This document shows, piece by piece, positions 1-13,478 of a stretch of DNA of 64,000 nucleotides. The stretch comes from Glossina fuscipes. Taxonomy: Eukaryota > Arthropoda > Insecta > Diptera > Glossinidae. Position 1 is the stretch's first letter. Each line of letters starts with the position of its first letter. The stretch covers positions 588,846 through 652,845 of the forward strand of contig NW_023998439.1 of NCBI RefSeq assembly GCF_014805625.2, in the 5' to 3' direction. The notes below the pieces were generated by a model, which worked only from the letters and a program-made list of their open reading frames with translations, was not told the DNA's origin and did not search any database. The translations under genes and the position numbers were made by a program.

Positions 1-410
1 TGAAAATTTTCACAATCACAACATTTACCAATGACCATGAAAAGTAAATGTAGTTAGTTAGTTAATGAGAGCAAAAATGTATTTAAAAAACAACTTAAAA
101 GAGTCAAAATATTTTAGAGAATAAAATAAAAATTGATTTTCTAAATCTACCAAAGGGGAAAACTTCTGGCCCAAAATGAAACAAATCTTTGTGAAAAAAC
201 AAAAAAAAAATGCCCTCACTTATCACCAACGTTTAGCTTAAGTGCGGTGGGCATCTAAGCTTCATTTAAAGCCACCAAAATTTCAAAGGGAAATAATAAT
301 GAAAGATATTCAAATAATCGCATATATGTCCCTGATAACAAACGTTTTTTATATTCATAAATACAAAAGAATTGATACACAGAAGTCATGGAAGCCAAAG
401 GCAAAATATC

Positions 411-436
411 TATATATATATATATATATATATATA
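411..436. repeat. (TA)n microsatellite
   Basis: Thirteen uninterrupted TA dinucleotides. This is one of more than ten (TA)n tracts spread through the window (for example 1358, 3713, 8813, 12351, 16970, 41727, 51118, 51332, 52136). Confidence 0.95.
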
Positions 437-545
437 CAAATATCGTTTGTTTCCCAGTTTACGATTTCAATACTTTCGGATTTAAAAAAAAAAAAAAATT
501 TTTTAAAAAACCGTTTTTTCTGTTTTTTTTTTTTTTTCTTTTTTA

Positions 546-567
546 CTCTCTCTCTCTCTCTCTCTCT
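546..567. repeat. (CT)n microsatellite
   Basis: About eleven CT dinucleotides preceded by a T-rich tract. The opposite strand is a GA repeat, the kind of sequence bound by GAGA-type factors in flies; function here is only inference. Confidence 0.9.
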
Positions 568-1620
568 ATCGAATATCATTTTGGTTAGCTTTGACTCCAG
601 ACTTACGTTAAGTCTATACAAAATTGAACAAAAAACGCAAACTATTATGCTGCTTGCGCGTACCGCGTATAAAGAAAGTAGTCAAAATACAATTTTATGG
701 CAATTTTTTGTTTTTTTTTTTTTTTTTTTTTGTGAATTTTCTATTTTCAGCATTATCCGCAGGTCGATTGTGTTTGTATGTGTGCAAATAGAAATCATTT
801 ACAGACATGCACCCAAATATACACAAAAAAAAAAAAAAAAAAAAACGAAAAAATTGTTAGTAAATGCCGAAGACAAATTGCATTGTGGCAAGAATCTATT
901 GCCAAAGGAATTGAAATGAAACGAAAACGAAAACGAAAACATTGCAATAACAAAAAAGAAAATAAAAAAAAAAATTTTTTTCTATTCTTAGTGCAGTTGT
1001 TGTTCTTGTCGATGTTCACAAAAAATATTCGTACACACACACATATACACACACACACAAACTTATCAAAATATATCGCGCACAAAAACCACAGTTGAGT
1101 TTTTTTTTTTTTTTATCTTCTAGCGTTTTTTTTTTTTCTTTTATTCTTTCTTGCATTTTCAACGAAGTAGAAAGCAGTTCTTCTTTTCCTTGTCTGCTTC
1201 ATTCTACCATCAGCGACGACTGCAACTAATGTTGCTGACATTTCTTTTTATTCAAATATGAAATTCATTTGAAAAAATGTTATACATATGTATAGCAACA
1301 ATATAACATTCTTTGAGTATAAAAATGGGGAAAGAAAAGTAGCAGTAAAACAGAAATATATATATATATATATATATATATGTGTATAGATATAAAAAAA
1401 TGAAAAAAAAAAAATAGAAAGAAAAACGAAGACCTAAGAAAAAAACCAGCCGCCGTAGTTACCGCTCATAAATTTTCCAAGAAAATCAGCATAAATCAAC
1501 GTTTGGCTTCTGTCAATTTTTGAAGCATCTCAGTAAATCGTTTGTACATAAGCATCATTTGCATATATTAAAAGAAGAGACTTTTTCTTATTTTTTTTTT
1601 TTATATCTACGCTTATATAG

Positions 1621-3029
1621 ACTTATATGTCTATGTATGTAGAGAAGTCGAATAATATGAACTTCCTCTAAATATCTCCGCTTTACTTACGTTTATTACC
1701 TCTTGTTGCGGCAGATATACAACAGACAGTTGAGGGTAAATTGTGGTAAGAAACCTTTTGGGATCAATTAGCATTAAATAGAATGTTTTTTTTTCTTTTT
1801 TTTTTTTTTTTAAATGAAGAAAGCTTATGATCCATGATATGTATATATATAAAGAAAAAATTCCTGCTTTATGGAATATGTAAATTTACATTGCCTTTGG
1901 CTTCCAAGAGAATTTCATTGCGAATTAAAAATTCGATAAATGTTGGCATTCACATCCCTATAAATCAAATCAATCAAAAGACTGTTCAAAGCAAGCTAAT
2001 TACACAAGTGAGATCAAGACATTTTAGCAATAAGCGAAACACTGCATTGGATTGCATTGGTTATCTAATAAGTTAGCTGACAATCTAAAAATTATTATTA
2101 CTATTATTGGGTGGGCAATCTGCATCAGGACCAGGAGCACAATGGTGTGTCTGACGCTATAGGTAATTCGCCAAAGACTTAGTGTCATCTGGCCTTGCAT
2201 TCAAATAACATAGGATGGGATGTTTCGCTCGACCCTTGAAAGAATCGACATGAACTAGTATCGAAAATACCCATATGTTATATGGAGAACGACCTCTTGC
2301 CGTTGTCGTAACAACTTTGCAGTAGACTATTAAATAATGGACTGTAAAATTTATGTATTTTTTACACTTTAATATGAATTAATTGAAATTGTGAAATGAA
2401 AAAGTAAAATTGAATAATAATTGAAACAATCGAATTAATTAGAGCACAGCGCTATAGATAAGTAGATACCCCGGCTAAAACAATGCTTCACTCTTCAGAA
2501 ATATGTGTACATGACCAGGGAGATGTGCTATTAGACAAGAGATTTCAGGACGGATTAAAAATGTAATCCAGTACTCGTATTGGTTGCCTATCCAAATTTC
2601 TCGCAATATAATGGGCCTTTGATTGCTTATATATTTATTATTCTTAATATAACTGAATTGATTGAAGACTTCTAAATTTTATATTAATCAAATGCTTTAA
2701 TTAACTCTTCACTTCGATTTTTTGCTATGATGTCCATAGCGATATTTATCCGAATTAGAAAAGCAGTTATGCATTGTTACCAAAATTCCACTTTTGATGA
2801 TTTGAGACAATAAAGGAAAAAATATTTTTTAACTCTACATCTGGCGGTATCGCATATAACTTAGTATACATTCGACACATTTATTAGTGACTTGCTCTAT
2901 TGCTTCTTGGCCGGCGAAAGCGAACGAAATTCTTCATTTGAATCAAATCCGATAACTGCGCTAGCGATACCTGATATATCTATTGATGATAGCATTTTTA
3001 ATTTTGAAAGACAAAGAGCATTCTATGGG
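1621..3029. other. Intergenic; nothing recognisable
   Basis: AT-rich unique-looking sequence without a long open frame, tRNA-like boxes or clear repeats. Short open frames such as 1834-2076 show no domain or codon signature that I recognise. Confidence 0.5.
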
Positions 3030-3165
3030 TGTCTTCGTGTATTCAGCTATAACCAATCATTTCCAAGGACAGCAGTGTTTTCCAAATAACGACCCAAAGC
3101 ATAAGCTGAATATTTCCAGAAGTTTAACGTGCATTAGAAAATGTTTCTATAAGGCAAGCTAGTAT
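3030..3165 (+). pseudogene. Possible Tc1-like transposase relic (weak)
   Basis: One frame reads CFPNNDPKHKLNIS near 3077-3118. This resembles the conserved (Q)DNDPKH block around the second catalytic aspartate of Tc1-type transposases. I could not follow the similarity to the downstream SPDLNPIE block, and stops appear in the flanks. It is either a short decayed fragment or chance; I rate it low. Confidence 0.2.
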
Positions 3166-6100
3166 TCATTAAACCTTTATCTGTTATGTTCATGTATGAA
3201 TTTCATTCATTTCACGTTGAGGGCCGGTGACTGACACTTAACATTCCAACAACAACAATAACACGTTCGTCTGGAAACTTGATGTAAACGTGTATGGGAG
3301 CTCAAATCATGGACTATGTAGAATCGGAAATTAAAACTTAATTATGATTACTGCTCTTTAATTTCATAATTCACTTAGTTTGGTATACATTCATGGGCGA
3401 GAAGTCCTCGACTTGCACAGGATATTATGCCTTTCTTAGTTATACAAAGAAAAAAGAAAATACTTGATCTGGAAATTTCTCGAACGAAACTCATTTTTAC
3501 TGGAAAGAAAATCTTCAAGATTCACCAATCGATGACTTGAAATTTCATACGAATTTCCGTAATGGCAGTTAAACATTTAAATGTAATTATGAATGAGACA
3601 TATGACTATCTTTGAAGATCGCGGCTCTCCTTATGTAAATTGTAAGTTAAATGGAAGTAATACTTGTTATGGAAAAAAGCCGGAAAACTTATAGTAGGCT
3701 TATTTAAACACATATATATATATATATGCGCCTGTGATTACTAAGGTTTAAAATGTTGAAAACTTGTATTATTATAACAACAAACATACGACAAAGGCAC
3801 AGTTATGTATATTTGTAAATGCATGCAACATCATCAACATAAAAATAAAACTAAGTATAGTTTACCCAGAGTGCCATTAGCATAATAAAATCGCATTTAC
3901 AATTTTTACAAAAACTAGTTTTTATTTTCATTTTTTCTCCGAGTTGCATACGACTTTCGTAAAATAAGTATTTTGGATAAGATATCGCATTTGTAAAAGA
4001 AAACTCGACCATTGTCGACTAAGACTACCTTGTGATTAGAAGGATCATCTTTTCGAATTTTCTCCAAAGAATACTTTGTAAAATTATTTATTGGATAATT
4101 ATCAAAAAGCTTTCATAAGCTTGCTAAGCGCCCAGTCAAAATCCTTTACACTCGGATGATTGGAAATTTCGTCTGCTAGTCTACTAATGACAAGAGGTGT
4201 CAAATAAAATCAGATACTCGCGAGAGCCATTATTTCACGAGTTGTACGACAGAAACTGTCATCTGACGTTTATATCCATAGCATTAATTTCAGCCAAAGA
4301 AGTCAATCAAATTTATTGTAACGCATTTCAGCATTTGTAAAGCTCAACTACACTGCCAGTACAAGACTCACACAAAACTGTCACTAACTATCACCCAATC
4401 AAGGCTGAAGAAGGTGTGCAAACTCTACCTGTCTTGCTATTACAGCCATACGATAATTAGATTGACGCATAGATGCGAATAGATGCGTCAATCTTATGCG
4501 TTTTCGTACCCACTTTGATGAAAGTCATCAGTTATCATTGAGAATAATTTCTACGAATTCACCAATAGATGAATATAAAGCAAATATATCTTGAAAGTTA
4601 TTAGCTGTCACTTGGCAGACGTCAATGCCTTTCACATCATATGATACCTACTGCGCAAAAGCTTATCTTTAAACAAGTTTACGCTACAAGACTAAATCTG
4701 TAGTAAAGTAGCCTAGGGACTGGTAGTCCCTACGTTTAGTTGCATGTTCCTTATATCTTCCAAGGGGAATCTTTTAGCATTTAAAAAAAGTTAATCAGTG
4801 CTTGAGTAACCCAGCAGAAAGAAATCTTCGGTCTTATCGAATAAAACACGTTAATCCAGCCCTTGCTGTTGACCAAATGAAAGCATAGCTAAAAAGCAAT
4901 TTCAACATTGAAGGCACATCAGATAAACAAATCGTTGGAAATTATTCGAAAGAAAATGATTTTAAATAAAAAGCTTACAGTTCGATACTCAATAAGCGAA
5001 AAGGACTTCCGTACTACTCCAAATCAATTAGCCAGATGGTCCTAGATTTGTGTGGTGTTATGTCTGCTTCGATAAAAATTTATTTACCATTTTTTATTCT
5101 TTAGTTTTTCCTTTTTTTTTCCCTCAATTGGCATATTACGCACCCTTGTAAAGATGATCTGCAACTCCAACCTGATGCAAAGTTGTAGCTCTTTATCGCA
5201 ATCTTTGCGATCCTAGTAGCCTAAGTAATAGCCGGAAGGATTGACAGACAAATTTATATGAAAGAATCTAGAATGTTAAGCAATTTGAAAGTTGATGTAT
5301 ATTTTGTACATCTATTTTTAATAAAATATTTGCTTAGGTAGTTTGGTTCTAAGTAAAATTCGGATTCTACCTGAAATGTTTTCTTTCACTTTGAATGCAT
5401 GGCATTAAATTGAAAAAAAAAAAAGAGAGAAAAGAGAAAAGTTTTGTTGAGGCAAGAAAAGAACTTTGCAAATATGAAATGAAACACAACAACGTACAAA
5501 TACATCCCTATTCATTTGGAAGTGCATTCATATGTTATACAACAATATACAAGTTATGTACAATTTCATAAACGCACTGACACATTACACATTAACTTTC
5601 ATGGTACATAGGTACGTAAGCGTACACGGGAGTCTAACAAATCCTTACGAAATATTTACATATTTATTTATTATGTCAGGTGAGATTTGATCCAAACGTA
5701 CACTTTTCTATAAACACTTATACTTATATAATTATATTTAAATTTAAAAATTTCTCTCTTACATGTATGTAGCTGTAGCAGTAAACGTAGAAAAAAGAAA
5801 AATTTACTTTTGGTAATTGTAAATATGTATATGTTACATAAATAATACATGTAAACGAAGGTGTGCAAAAGCAATGCCTAAAATGCCAGGGGAACAATTA
5901 AGCGTTACATACATTAAATGCAGGCTTGTATATAAACACTTGTACACTCTGCACGCATATACACAAACACTTATGCATAAACGGAATGTTTATCTGTGAC
6001 TGACTACGTTAACATCAATATATGTATGAGGGTGCGTATGAGTGTTTGCTTGTGGTAAATTTACACAAGTTTATATACAACAATTATGCAACCATATGTC

Positions 6101-8808
6101 TACATACATATTCATTTGGGAAAATTGTTTCATATGTGCTTTGTGCACTCTTTAGCCCTCCGTACATATCCCAAAAGATCTGTTTAAAAAAAAAAAAAAA
6201 GAGTTTATTTAAAATCCAACAATAAGTAGCATTAATGTGTGCATTTAAAATAAAACAGAAAAAAAAAAAAACAAAAAACAAAGCAGAGAACCTAAAAAAC
6301 AATCAGACAAACATAAACATAAAATATACACATTAGGACGAATCTTGGATACCCAGCAATTACATCTAAATCATTTACTTATAAGCTTAAACTAAGTTAT
6401 TTCATGATTGTGACGAAACTTCACATGCGCCATGCCGTCGTATGAGCGACATGAGTAAATAATAATAATATAGGAAAGAAATATAAAAAAAATACTTTTA
6501 CACTCGCCGCCAAAAGGTATGTTACATATTAGGCAAGGGAAAAATCTCTTGGCATTATTTTACCAAAATTCATACATTGGTTTGCTACCACAAACATGTA
6601 ACATTTCCATTTATGTGTGTGTATTTGTGGTCGAAAATGTGAAGATTAAGCGAATTCTACAGGGAGCAAACATCGATTTACACAATGGCTGCATCAAAAT
6701 ATCCTAATCAAGTAGTTTTCTCAATTTGTGTGTTGAGTCACCATGATACGATATTTGCGATGTGTTGTTGTTGTGATGGAAGACGCCATGTTTCTTATTG
6801 ATAAACTCTGGATGATTTACCCTATGCACTTTCTTAGCATTTAGCATTTGCGGTCTTAGAGGGTGGAATCGGAATTAATCGCTAGTCTAGTCTAGAGCGG
6901 CTTGCGATTCTTCCAATTCTATCAAACATATCTTACGTGGCATCGATCCGATGTGCACAATTGTTTGTGCAACTTCAGCCATCATGAACGACGATCTTTT
7001 TCGTACATTATTATCACGAAGCAGTGTAGCCTCGGCCGTAGTCGTATATTAAAATTAAAAAGTTTACTTAAAACGTTGCTGAAAACGACTTCCTTTAGCC
7101 TTTTTAGTAGAAATTAAGGGCGCACCTAAGACACGCCTTGATTTCTTTTCAAAGCTTTTGACGGCAATTACACTAAGAAGCAGGCAACATTGCTTTAACA
7201 CTTGGCAATAACTACAAGCCACACAGACTTCAGTTATATCGTTTTGCTTACGTTTACGAAGTCAATGTCAGATTGGAACTAAACGTTTTTCACATCTAAA
7301 GAGCAATACAATTTCTTAAGCTCATATGTGTGTTTCCAAATATATATATATATATGTCTGCTGAACATTTTACTTTACACAATGAAAGCAGCGGCTTGGG
7401 ATAAGCATGTTTTTGAAATGAAAATTTGAAAAAACTTTTTGTCATTCATGTCAAAAATTTCCAAACACCATTTTAACGGAGCTTGTAGGTGAGCTGTGAA
7501 AGCACAAACAATCTTCCAAGTTGCCGAAAGGAAAGAATTCTCCTGCTTGGCTATAGCACTTGGGCAATTGTTTCATTCTACATTAAACGTAATTAGGAAT
7601 AATGGACTTTGCGTCGAAATGGCGGTAATAAGCGAACATGTGTCTCAAACTTTTGAAAAAATTACTTACTCTGCGTACCAAATTTAGCGAATTTTAATCA
7701 GAAGCGGGAGATAGAAATAGATTTCAAATGTCTCTTTCCAATAGTAGCAAGCTCTTTATTATGGTTTAAAGATAAGAGTTTCAAAACGACATCCTCAAGC
7801 AACTCAGTCAACCGCAAACCGCAAAATGCTTTTCCCTCACGATATCCATTGAATCCTCCATTTTTAAATTTAAAATAACAATTTTTAAGGAGTTAAGGTT
7901 AATTACCAGAAATGAAATTTATTGCAAGTAGATAATGTAAAAGAATTCTAGAAAACCAAACAAAATCAGATGAAAGTCGAGATAAAAGAATTCCCTAAGA
8001 ACAAATTTAAGGCAAATATTATGTTTAACCAAAAAAATTGTTTCATTACCCATAAGTAAAAAATGTTCTCCCGTATTAGACATCAGCGATACTAAGAATG
8101 TAAAGACAATGATTAGCTGGGCTTATCATCGTCCGTCTTGTGGTTTGCACACTGTCATTTTCTAGACCAATGACATGTACGTTTTCAGTAAACATAACTT
8201 ACGTTATGGGTTGGTAAAGGCATAACCGATTTACCGATTGAAGACATCACTTCCAGATTGCGGCCATCATCTAACACTTTCTCTGCATCTTTCTGACCGC
8301 CTCCTTGTTATCTATGCAGAGGGCAATCCGCTGAGTGAGTAGTGTAGTTTAAAAAATAGAAGGTGCGTTTCACGCTTTTCATATGCGTCAGAAACTTTCT
8401 TGCTTTCGATTCTTTCACTAAACAACGTACTATCGTTTGTCATGGCAATTTTTTTTTTCGATAAAAAAAATCTCATAATAATAATTAAATGATTTTCATA
8501 ACAATTTATTTCAATTAAATTTATGTGGAAAAAATTTTCTCATACATAAATTTTCTCATAATAAGTAATCAGACGTTATGTATATTTTTGGTAGAATGAT
8601 GGCCGGCCGTTAAATAAAGTACTAAATGCTAAAATTTGTTTAGAAATTCTTTGGCATACAGGTACACGTTACTTATGCTATATCCTGTTTATTATAACTT
8701 TAATCTTTAAGCAATATCGCAAAGTAAGACTTCTAACGAACGAACGAACCAGTCAACCGAAAAACTAAAATTGCACTCACATAAGTGTATTATGTGGATG
8801 TAAGCTTG

Positions 8809-8840
<32 letters not shown>

Positions 8841-9098
8841 ACGTTAACATGGTTGTGTCATTACAAAAAACATTTGTCTGTTTTAGTTTTAGACACAAAC
8901 CATTTCTCATACAAAAATGTTTGTTTAATTTTGTGATAAATTAAGTGCATATGTGTGCATATATATGCATGTGTATGCATATATGTGTGTTTACAACACA
9001 CATAATTGTTGTAAATTAAGAAGGTTTGTGTGCACATTTATGCCTTTGTGGTTATTGTTATTTGGTTGCACTAAATATGAATAGTAGTTTTATTTACA
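3166..9098. other. Intergenic; simple repeats and one hairpin
   Basis: There is no supportable gene in this 5.9 kb. It contains (TA)n at about 3713-3727, 7341-7354 and 8811-8840, A/T runs, and the 12-bp inverted repeat annotated at 4459-4494. The open frames are short (under 90 codons) and low in complexity. Confidence 0.5.
4459..4494. repeat. Perfect 12-bp inverted repeat (hairpin)
   Basis: Arms AGATTGACGCAT (4459-4470) and ATGCGTCAATCT (4483-4494) are exact reverse complements around a 12-base loop, and the loop itself repeats GATGCG. No terminator-like U run or microRNA-length stem follows, so I call only the structure. Confidence 0.85.
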
Positions 9099-9196
9099 TT
9101 TTTTCCTTTTTTTTCCCCCCTCTCTTTCTCTTTCATTTGTCTATGTTAATTTACAAAAAGAAAAATAAGAAAAAAGAAAAAAAAAGAAAAGGAAAC
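9099..9196. repeat. Polypyrimidine tract followed by polypurine tract
   Basis: A pyrimidine run (9099-9137, T with a CCCCCC core and CTCTTT units) is followed after about 18 bases by an A/G run (about 9155-9196). The two can pair as an imperfect hairpin or adopt triplex structures. I see no coding potential. Confidence 0.7.
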
Positions 9197-9633
9197 TCAA
9201 GTCTATACTGAAATGAAGACCTAAATTTTACAAAATGTAAAAGCTGTACGCAACTTAAAACAAATCCATTACCTAGTTTTCAAAATAGGTCAAGAATTTC
9301 ATTTTTCCGAAAGTGAGGAAAATACATCCTCCGCTAAGCAATAACTAAAAGTGTGAACACATATAATTTCGACTTTCAATTTATTGCAAGAATCGGAGAA
9401 GGTGGACTTGATCAAATTAATTATTTGCGACATTACCTTACGGAAATCCTCAGATGATCAGAAACGTTGAGGGAATATTTCGATTCTACATTTATTCGAT
9501 TGACATCCCGGAACTATGAAGCTTGTATTTGCCTTAGACGGACCCTTGGCAACGAATCTTTGTACAACTTTGCCGGATCTGTAGGAGACACTATTTTGCT
9601 GATTATGCAGCTGTGGTGTAAACAAGTTTTACA

Positions 9634-9832
9634 TAGGCTTAGTTCTGATCCAAAATTATGACATTAGTATGATGGCAGCGTCATATTGTGTTTTTTATCT
9701 ATAACCTTAACGCATAACAAAGTCCCAGTGTGGCAGACCAATTGCTTACTTAATGAAAAGGAAGCCAAAAATTTGATATAGGCCTAGTTTTGATCAACAG
9801 TTATGGCATATGTATGATCATATCATATTTGG
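9634..9832. repeat. Pair of diverged direct repeats, about 55 bp each
   Basis: The segment at 9634-9692 (beginning taggcttagttctgatc) is repeated in diverged form at 9779-9832 (taggcctagttttgatc), offset 145 bp. Both include a related A/T-rich continuation with tatgatggca/tatgatcata. This is probably part of a decayed repeat. Confidence 0.5.
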
Positions 9833-10261
9833 ACAATCTTAAAGTTGGACGCTGGTCATACCCAGTCTCTACTTGAAGAGATATTTCTTTTATATATATA
9901 AACGAGAGGTTTCCCTTCACCTGCTGTCGACGTGCCGTTTGGCAAGTCCAGCTCATTTTCAAACCAAGCACAGGCCGCGTCACCTATTCGTGTAGCACGA
10001 TCATGATCAAAAACAACAAGTGAGGAAAGGGAAGAAGTTAGTGAGTGTCTGTAGCCTAGTGCTCAATACGCTCAATCAGTAGGTGTTGGCTGAAATATAA
10101 GTATAGTAAGTGACCAATTGAAACCTGACCGCGCAAATATGTGACCTGGTAATGACGATTCTTGTCTGCTTGACTATTCTGTTGTGACCTGAGCTATTAG
10201 CTAATAATAAATTTTAATTTTCAAATTTTACGCGTAAGCATAACAAGAACAAACGAGAAAA

Positions 10262-10312
10262 GAAGAAAAGAAAGAGACCGACGGACAGACATGACATAAT
10301 CGACTCATCACT
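10262..10312 (-). mobile_element. Dispersed repeat family A, core fragment
   Basis: Read on the minus strand, this carries the family core: a GAGTCGATTATG-like stretch followed directly by CATGTCTGTCCGTCGGTC. The same order of motifs occurs at about 18424-18500 (+), 31895-31935 (+), 40100-40260 (+) and 53370-53545 (-). It is a short, diverged copy with no coding content. Confidence 0.45.
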
Positions 10313-10469
10313 GAGATATGATTGAAACTGTTCATTATCTGAAGAGACGCATTACAAGGCTAGCATTGTATTTACCGCGTTGTAGACAGTAGCCTTTCAA
10401 CACTTGTAGACAATTTATCCCTTCCATTGTAGTTCTAGCTAAGAACAGGAAATCACTTCTTCTGCAATG

Positions 10470-10525
10470 TATACATATATGTATGTATGTATGTATGTAC
10501 GTATGTATGCTTGTATGCATGTGTA
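10470..10525. repeat. (TATG)n microsatellite
   Basis: Imperfect TATG/TACG tetranucleotide array. Similar arrays occur at about 20441-20465 (ACAT) and 41113-41147 (TATG/CATG). Confidence 0.85.
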
Positions 10526-11199
10526 TTCCATTAGTGATAGACATTGTTGTAGAAATCTCAAATATTACAAATTTTGTTAGAAAATATTTGATGAACAAAG
10601 AATTCCCTTTTTAACCCCACTTACAGTCTTCAAACATAAAAAAATGACAAAAAAAAAGAAAATATATATATATATATGTATATATATTAAAATTTTACGA
10701 TTCTTGCAACGTTAAAAATTTCATAGCCTAAATCCATTGGCAAGGAATTTATCTAAATGAAAAGTAGCACAACATTTTCCCCCACTTAACAAATGCACCA
10801 GGTGCAAATATTTGCATATTAATAATTTGCGTTGAGTGCTAGGCTGGGCTATAAGCCCTAAAACATTCGGTTTAATATTTTCGTCTCTCTATACTTTTTT
10901 TTTTTTTCTTTTATCTTCAATTACAGCGGCACTCGTTCGCGAAGATAGCGACGTCATTAAAAAGTTATTTACTAAAATCACTTGAAAAGTCATTTGGCAG
11001 CAAATCAACAGAATCATCATCGTTATGATAATCATGAGCAACATCAACGGCGGTATCATGAACACAAGCAATCAGGCATGATTGAAATGAAAATGAATAA
11101 TACGCGTGCAACGTTGGCTATGCATGCTTTGGCCTAAAATGTTAGATAAATATTTGAAAATTTTATATATGCATTAATCTATGTATATATCGACTGAAG

Positions 11200-12285
11200 C
11201 GATTGAAAAAGTATTAAGCTTTGCGAATATTAAAATTCCAAATACATTTATAATAATTTTAAAAAACGCATTTATATTAACAAATAATGTTAATTGACTT
11301 CTTAACCCTTTCTTTGCGGTAATGCCGTAATACATAGGAAGCCCTCTTAAAACCGTATTTTTATTAAGTAAATTAAAAAATTCTAAAGATTATGCATGCA
11401 ATACAGCAGCATGGTTTTTCGTCTTAATAAACTCTCGACAACCTAAGGTATCTTATTTCAAGTGCATGATAGATGATATCTTAGCGTGGATTAGCTTGGA
11501 ACGATACGCAGATATTCTTTTATTATTCTAAGTATCACCAAAAGCTCATGCAGTCGAACATTGTCAGGGTAGCGTACTGGATCTGTTTAGTTGACAGGCT
11601 GAACACAAGCGTATACTTATCGAACATTTGGAGACGTAACAATTTCTTCTTAACGTAATAGCATATTAATCTCATAAATTTCTCAGGCATTAATACAAAC
11701 TTTGCGATATACTTGAGAGGTTCTTCTCATTACAATCTTGTAGATGTTTTTCTTATAGGACTGCTCATTCCACTCATAGTATAATTGTCAAGGCCACTTT
11801 CCTCTTCATACTGGCCACATACTCTGAAACTTCTCTTCGCGACATTGCTTTGAAGCACTCGACTAAACAAATAAAGATTCCTTGGAATGAACTGAGCGAT
11901 TTTAACGAAAGCAGCAGCTCGAGCGATGCCCGTGTTGCCTCCAACATATCGTCCACTAAAAATAGATTCGGTTATGTGTACGTAAATATTTTTCAAAGAC
12001 ATTGCGATGAACAGTCAACGATAATAAGCTTTGATGCTGAATTTTTCACGGTGGAAGCAAATGCCGTAACTTATCCCTTACGCGGTACACATTTCCTTAT
12101 GGTACTTTAACTCAATGAAATTTTAAAATCATTTGCATGAAGCAGAATATCTGACGACTTACAAATGTACAATATCTTGTTCACACCTACTGAACAGCTA
12201 GCGAAGAAAAATGAGTTTGGCTTATTGTAGCTGTATATGCTATCATAATTTAAAGAGCTCAACACTTTTTACATGTAAGCTGCAA
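11200..12285. other. Segment bounded by related inverted motifs; content unknown
   Basis: The motif AAAAAGTATTAAGC at about 11205 and the inverted motif GAGCTCAACACTTTTT at about 12256 match the pair of ends at 51570 and 51657. They could be the ends of a decayed 1.05-kb element. The open frames inside (11730-12002 minus and 11850-12110 plus) overlap each other and match no transposase I recognise. The remainder of 9840-13040 is AT-rich intergenic sequence. Confidence 0.25.
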
Positions 12286-12345
12286 TGTGTTGTGAATTTG
12301 ATGAAAATCCTAAATGCATTTTCAATTTTACAGTTAAGTGCATTT

Positions 12346-12350
<5 letters not shown>

Positions 12351-12377
<27 letters not shown>
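12351..12377. repeat. (AT)n microsatellite
   Basis: About thirteen AT dinucleotides without interruption. Confidence 0.95.
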
Positions 12378-12383
<6 letters not shown>

Positions 12384-13043
12384 GCAAGCATACATTTATC
12401 CAAACAAACGAAACGAAACGTAACGAATAAAAGTGAAATTTCTCTTGATATTACATTCAGTTTAAAACCTTTCTGCCTTGTAAACAGTTTAGATTAAATG
12501 TTGCGATGTATTAGCATTAACATCAGCATCAACATCATTATTATCACCATGAAAATCATGTCAATTTGAATTCATTTGTTTGATGGCTAAGTGATATGCA
12601 TAAACCGTTATGTATGTGTGCGCTATACACTTGTGGTATAATGGTTTAAAAATCATTTAGTAATTTTTAATATTTACATATATGTATATATAAATACACA
12701 TATATGTATATAAACACACACATATATATATATATATATGTATAAATGATATTCAATTCTTGTAAAAGGTTATTGTTGGTGTTGTAATGTATGCTTTATC
12801 ATATTGTTAGTAGTTTATTTTTCATAACATGTTATTCTGTAACTGGATTTTTTATTTTTTTGAAAGCATTTGTGAAAATGAGTATTCTTCCACTTGGCAG
12901 TCCATCCGTCACAAATGCCATCACACAACCAGAAAAACCGAAATTTAAAAAAAAAAAAAAAACATATTAAAACTCACACACTCACAAGAGACGCCGTAAC
13001 CGAAAACTAAAATTCCGACTAAAACATGATGACAAGCCTATCA

Positions 13044-13060
13044 CTCTTTCTTTCTTTCTT

Positions 13061-13091
<31 letters not shown>

Positions 13092-13092
13092 T
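13044..13092. repeat. (CTTT)n(CT)n compound microsatellite
   Basis: Five CTTT units run directly into about eleven CT units, forming a 49-bp pure pyrimidine tract. Confidence 0.95.
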
Positions 13093-13453
13093 TGTCTGTT
13101 TGCCTGTCCCCATTATACTCTACATTTATATTAATATATACAGAATGGACTACTTGTGAATTGCTTAACAACAACAATAACAACAACAATTACAACTTCA
13201 ATTTACACTAACACTATCATTAACATTGTTGTGTTGATGGCTTAAATATATGTATGTTTTGCGAATAAAGCAACTGTTGGTAATGTAATGCCTCAACTTC
13301 TGTCATTACAATTCTGAGGTTGATGTCGGAGGAAGATTTCCTCTATTTATTTGTCTTTCCCTTTCACTCCTTTTTGCATATGTTTTGCAATCTCGAATTG
13401 TTTGTTACACGGCCAGTTTTTATGTAAATTTTAACATATCTATGCCATGCTAT

Positions 13454-13478
13454 TGTGTTTGTGTGTGTGTGTGTGTGT
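13454..13478. repeat. (GT)n microsatellite
   Basis: GT dinucleotide array with one TTT interruption at its left end. Confidence 0.9.

Larger units (their letters stand above)
1..1620. other. Intergenic, simple-repeat-rich; no gene seen
   Basis: The open frames here are generated by homopolymer runs and dinucleotide repeats, so they encode poly-K, poly-F and IY runs and are not credible genes. The stretch contains (TA)n at 411-436 and 1358-1381, (CT)n at 546-567, long A and T runs near 482-540, 710-732 and 823-845, and a CA-rich patch near 1033-1060. I see no splice-bounded coding exon. Confidence 0.7.

Noticed and set aside
242..919. Longest open frame in the first kilobase (225 codons)
   Set aside because: It is made of translated poly-A, poly-T, (TA)n and (CT)n runs, with no domain and no coding-like composition.
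10470..10525. CRISPR-like or satellite array
   Set aside because: Simple tetranucleotide microsatellite; no spacer and repeat structure occurs anywhere in the window.
11730..12110. Overlapping 90- and 86-codon frames on opposite strands
   Set aside because: They are mutually antisense and match no family. I kept only the possible terminal motifs of the segment.
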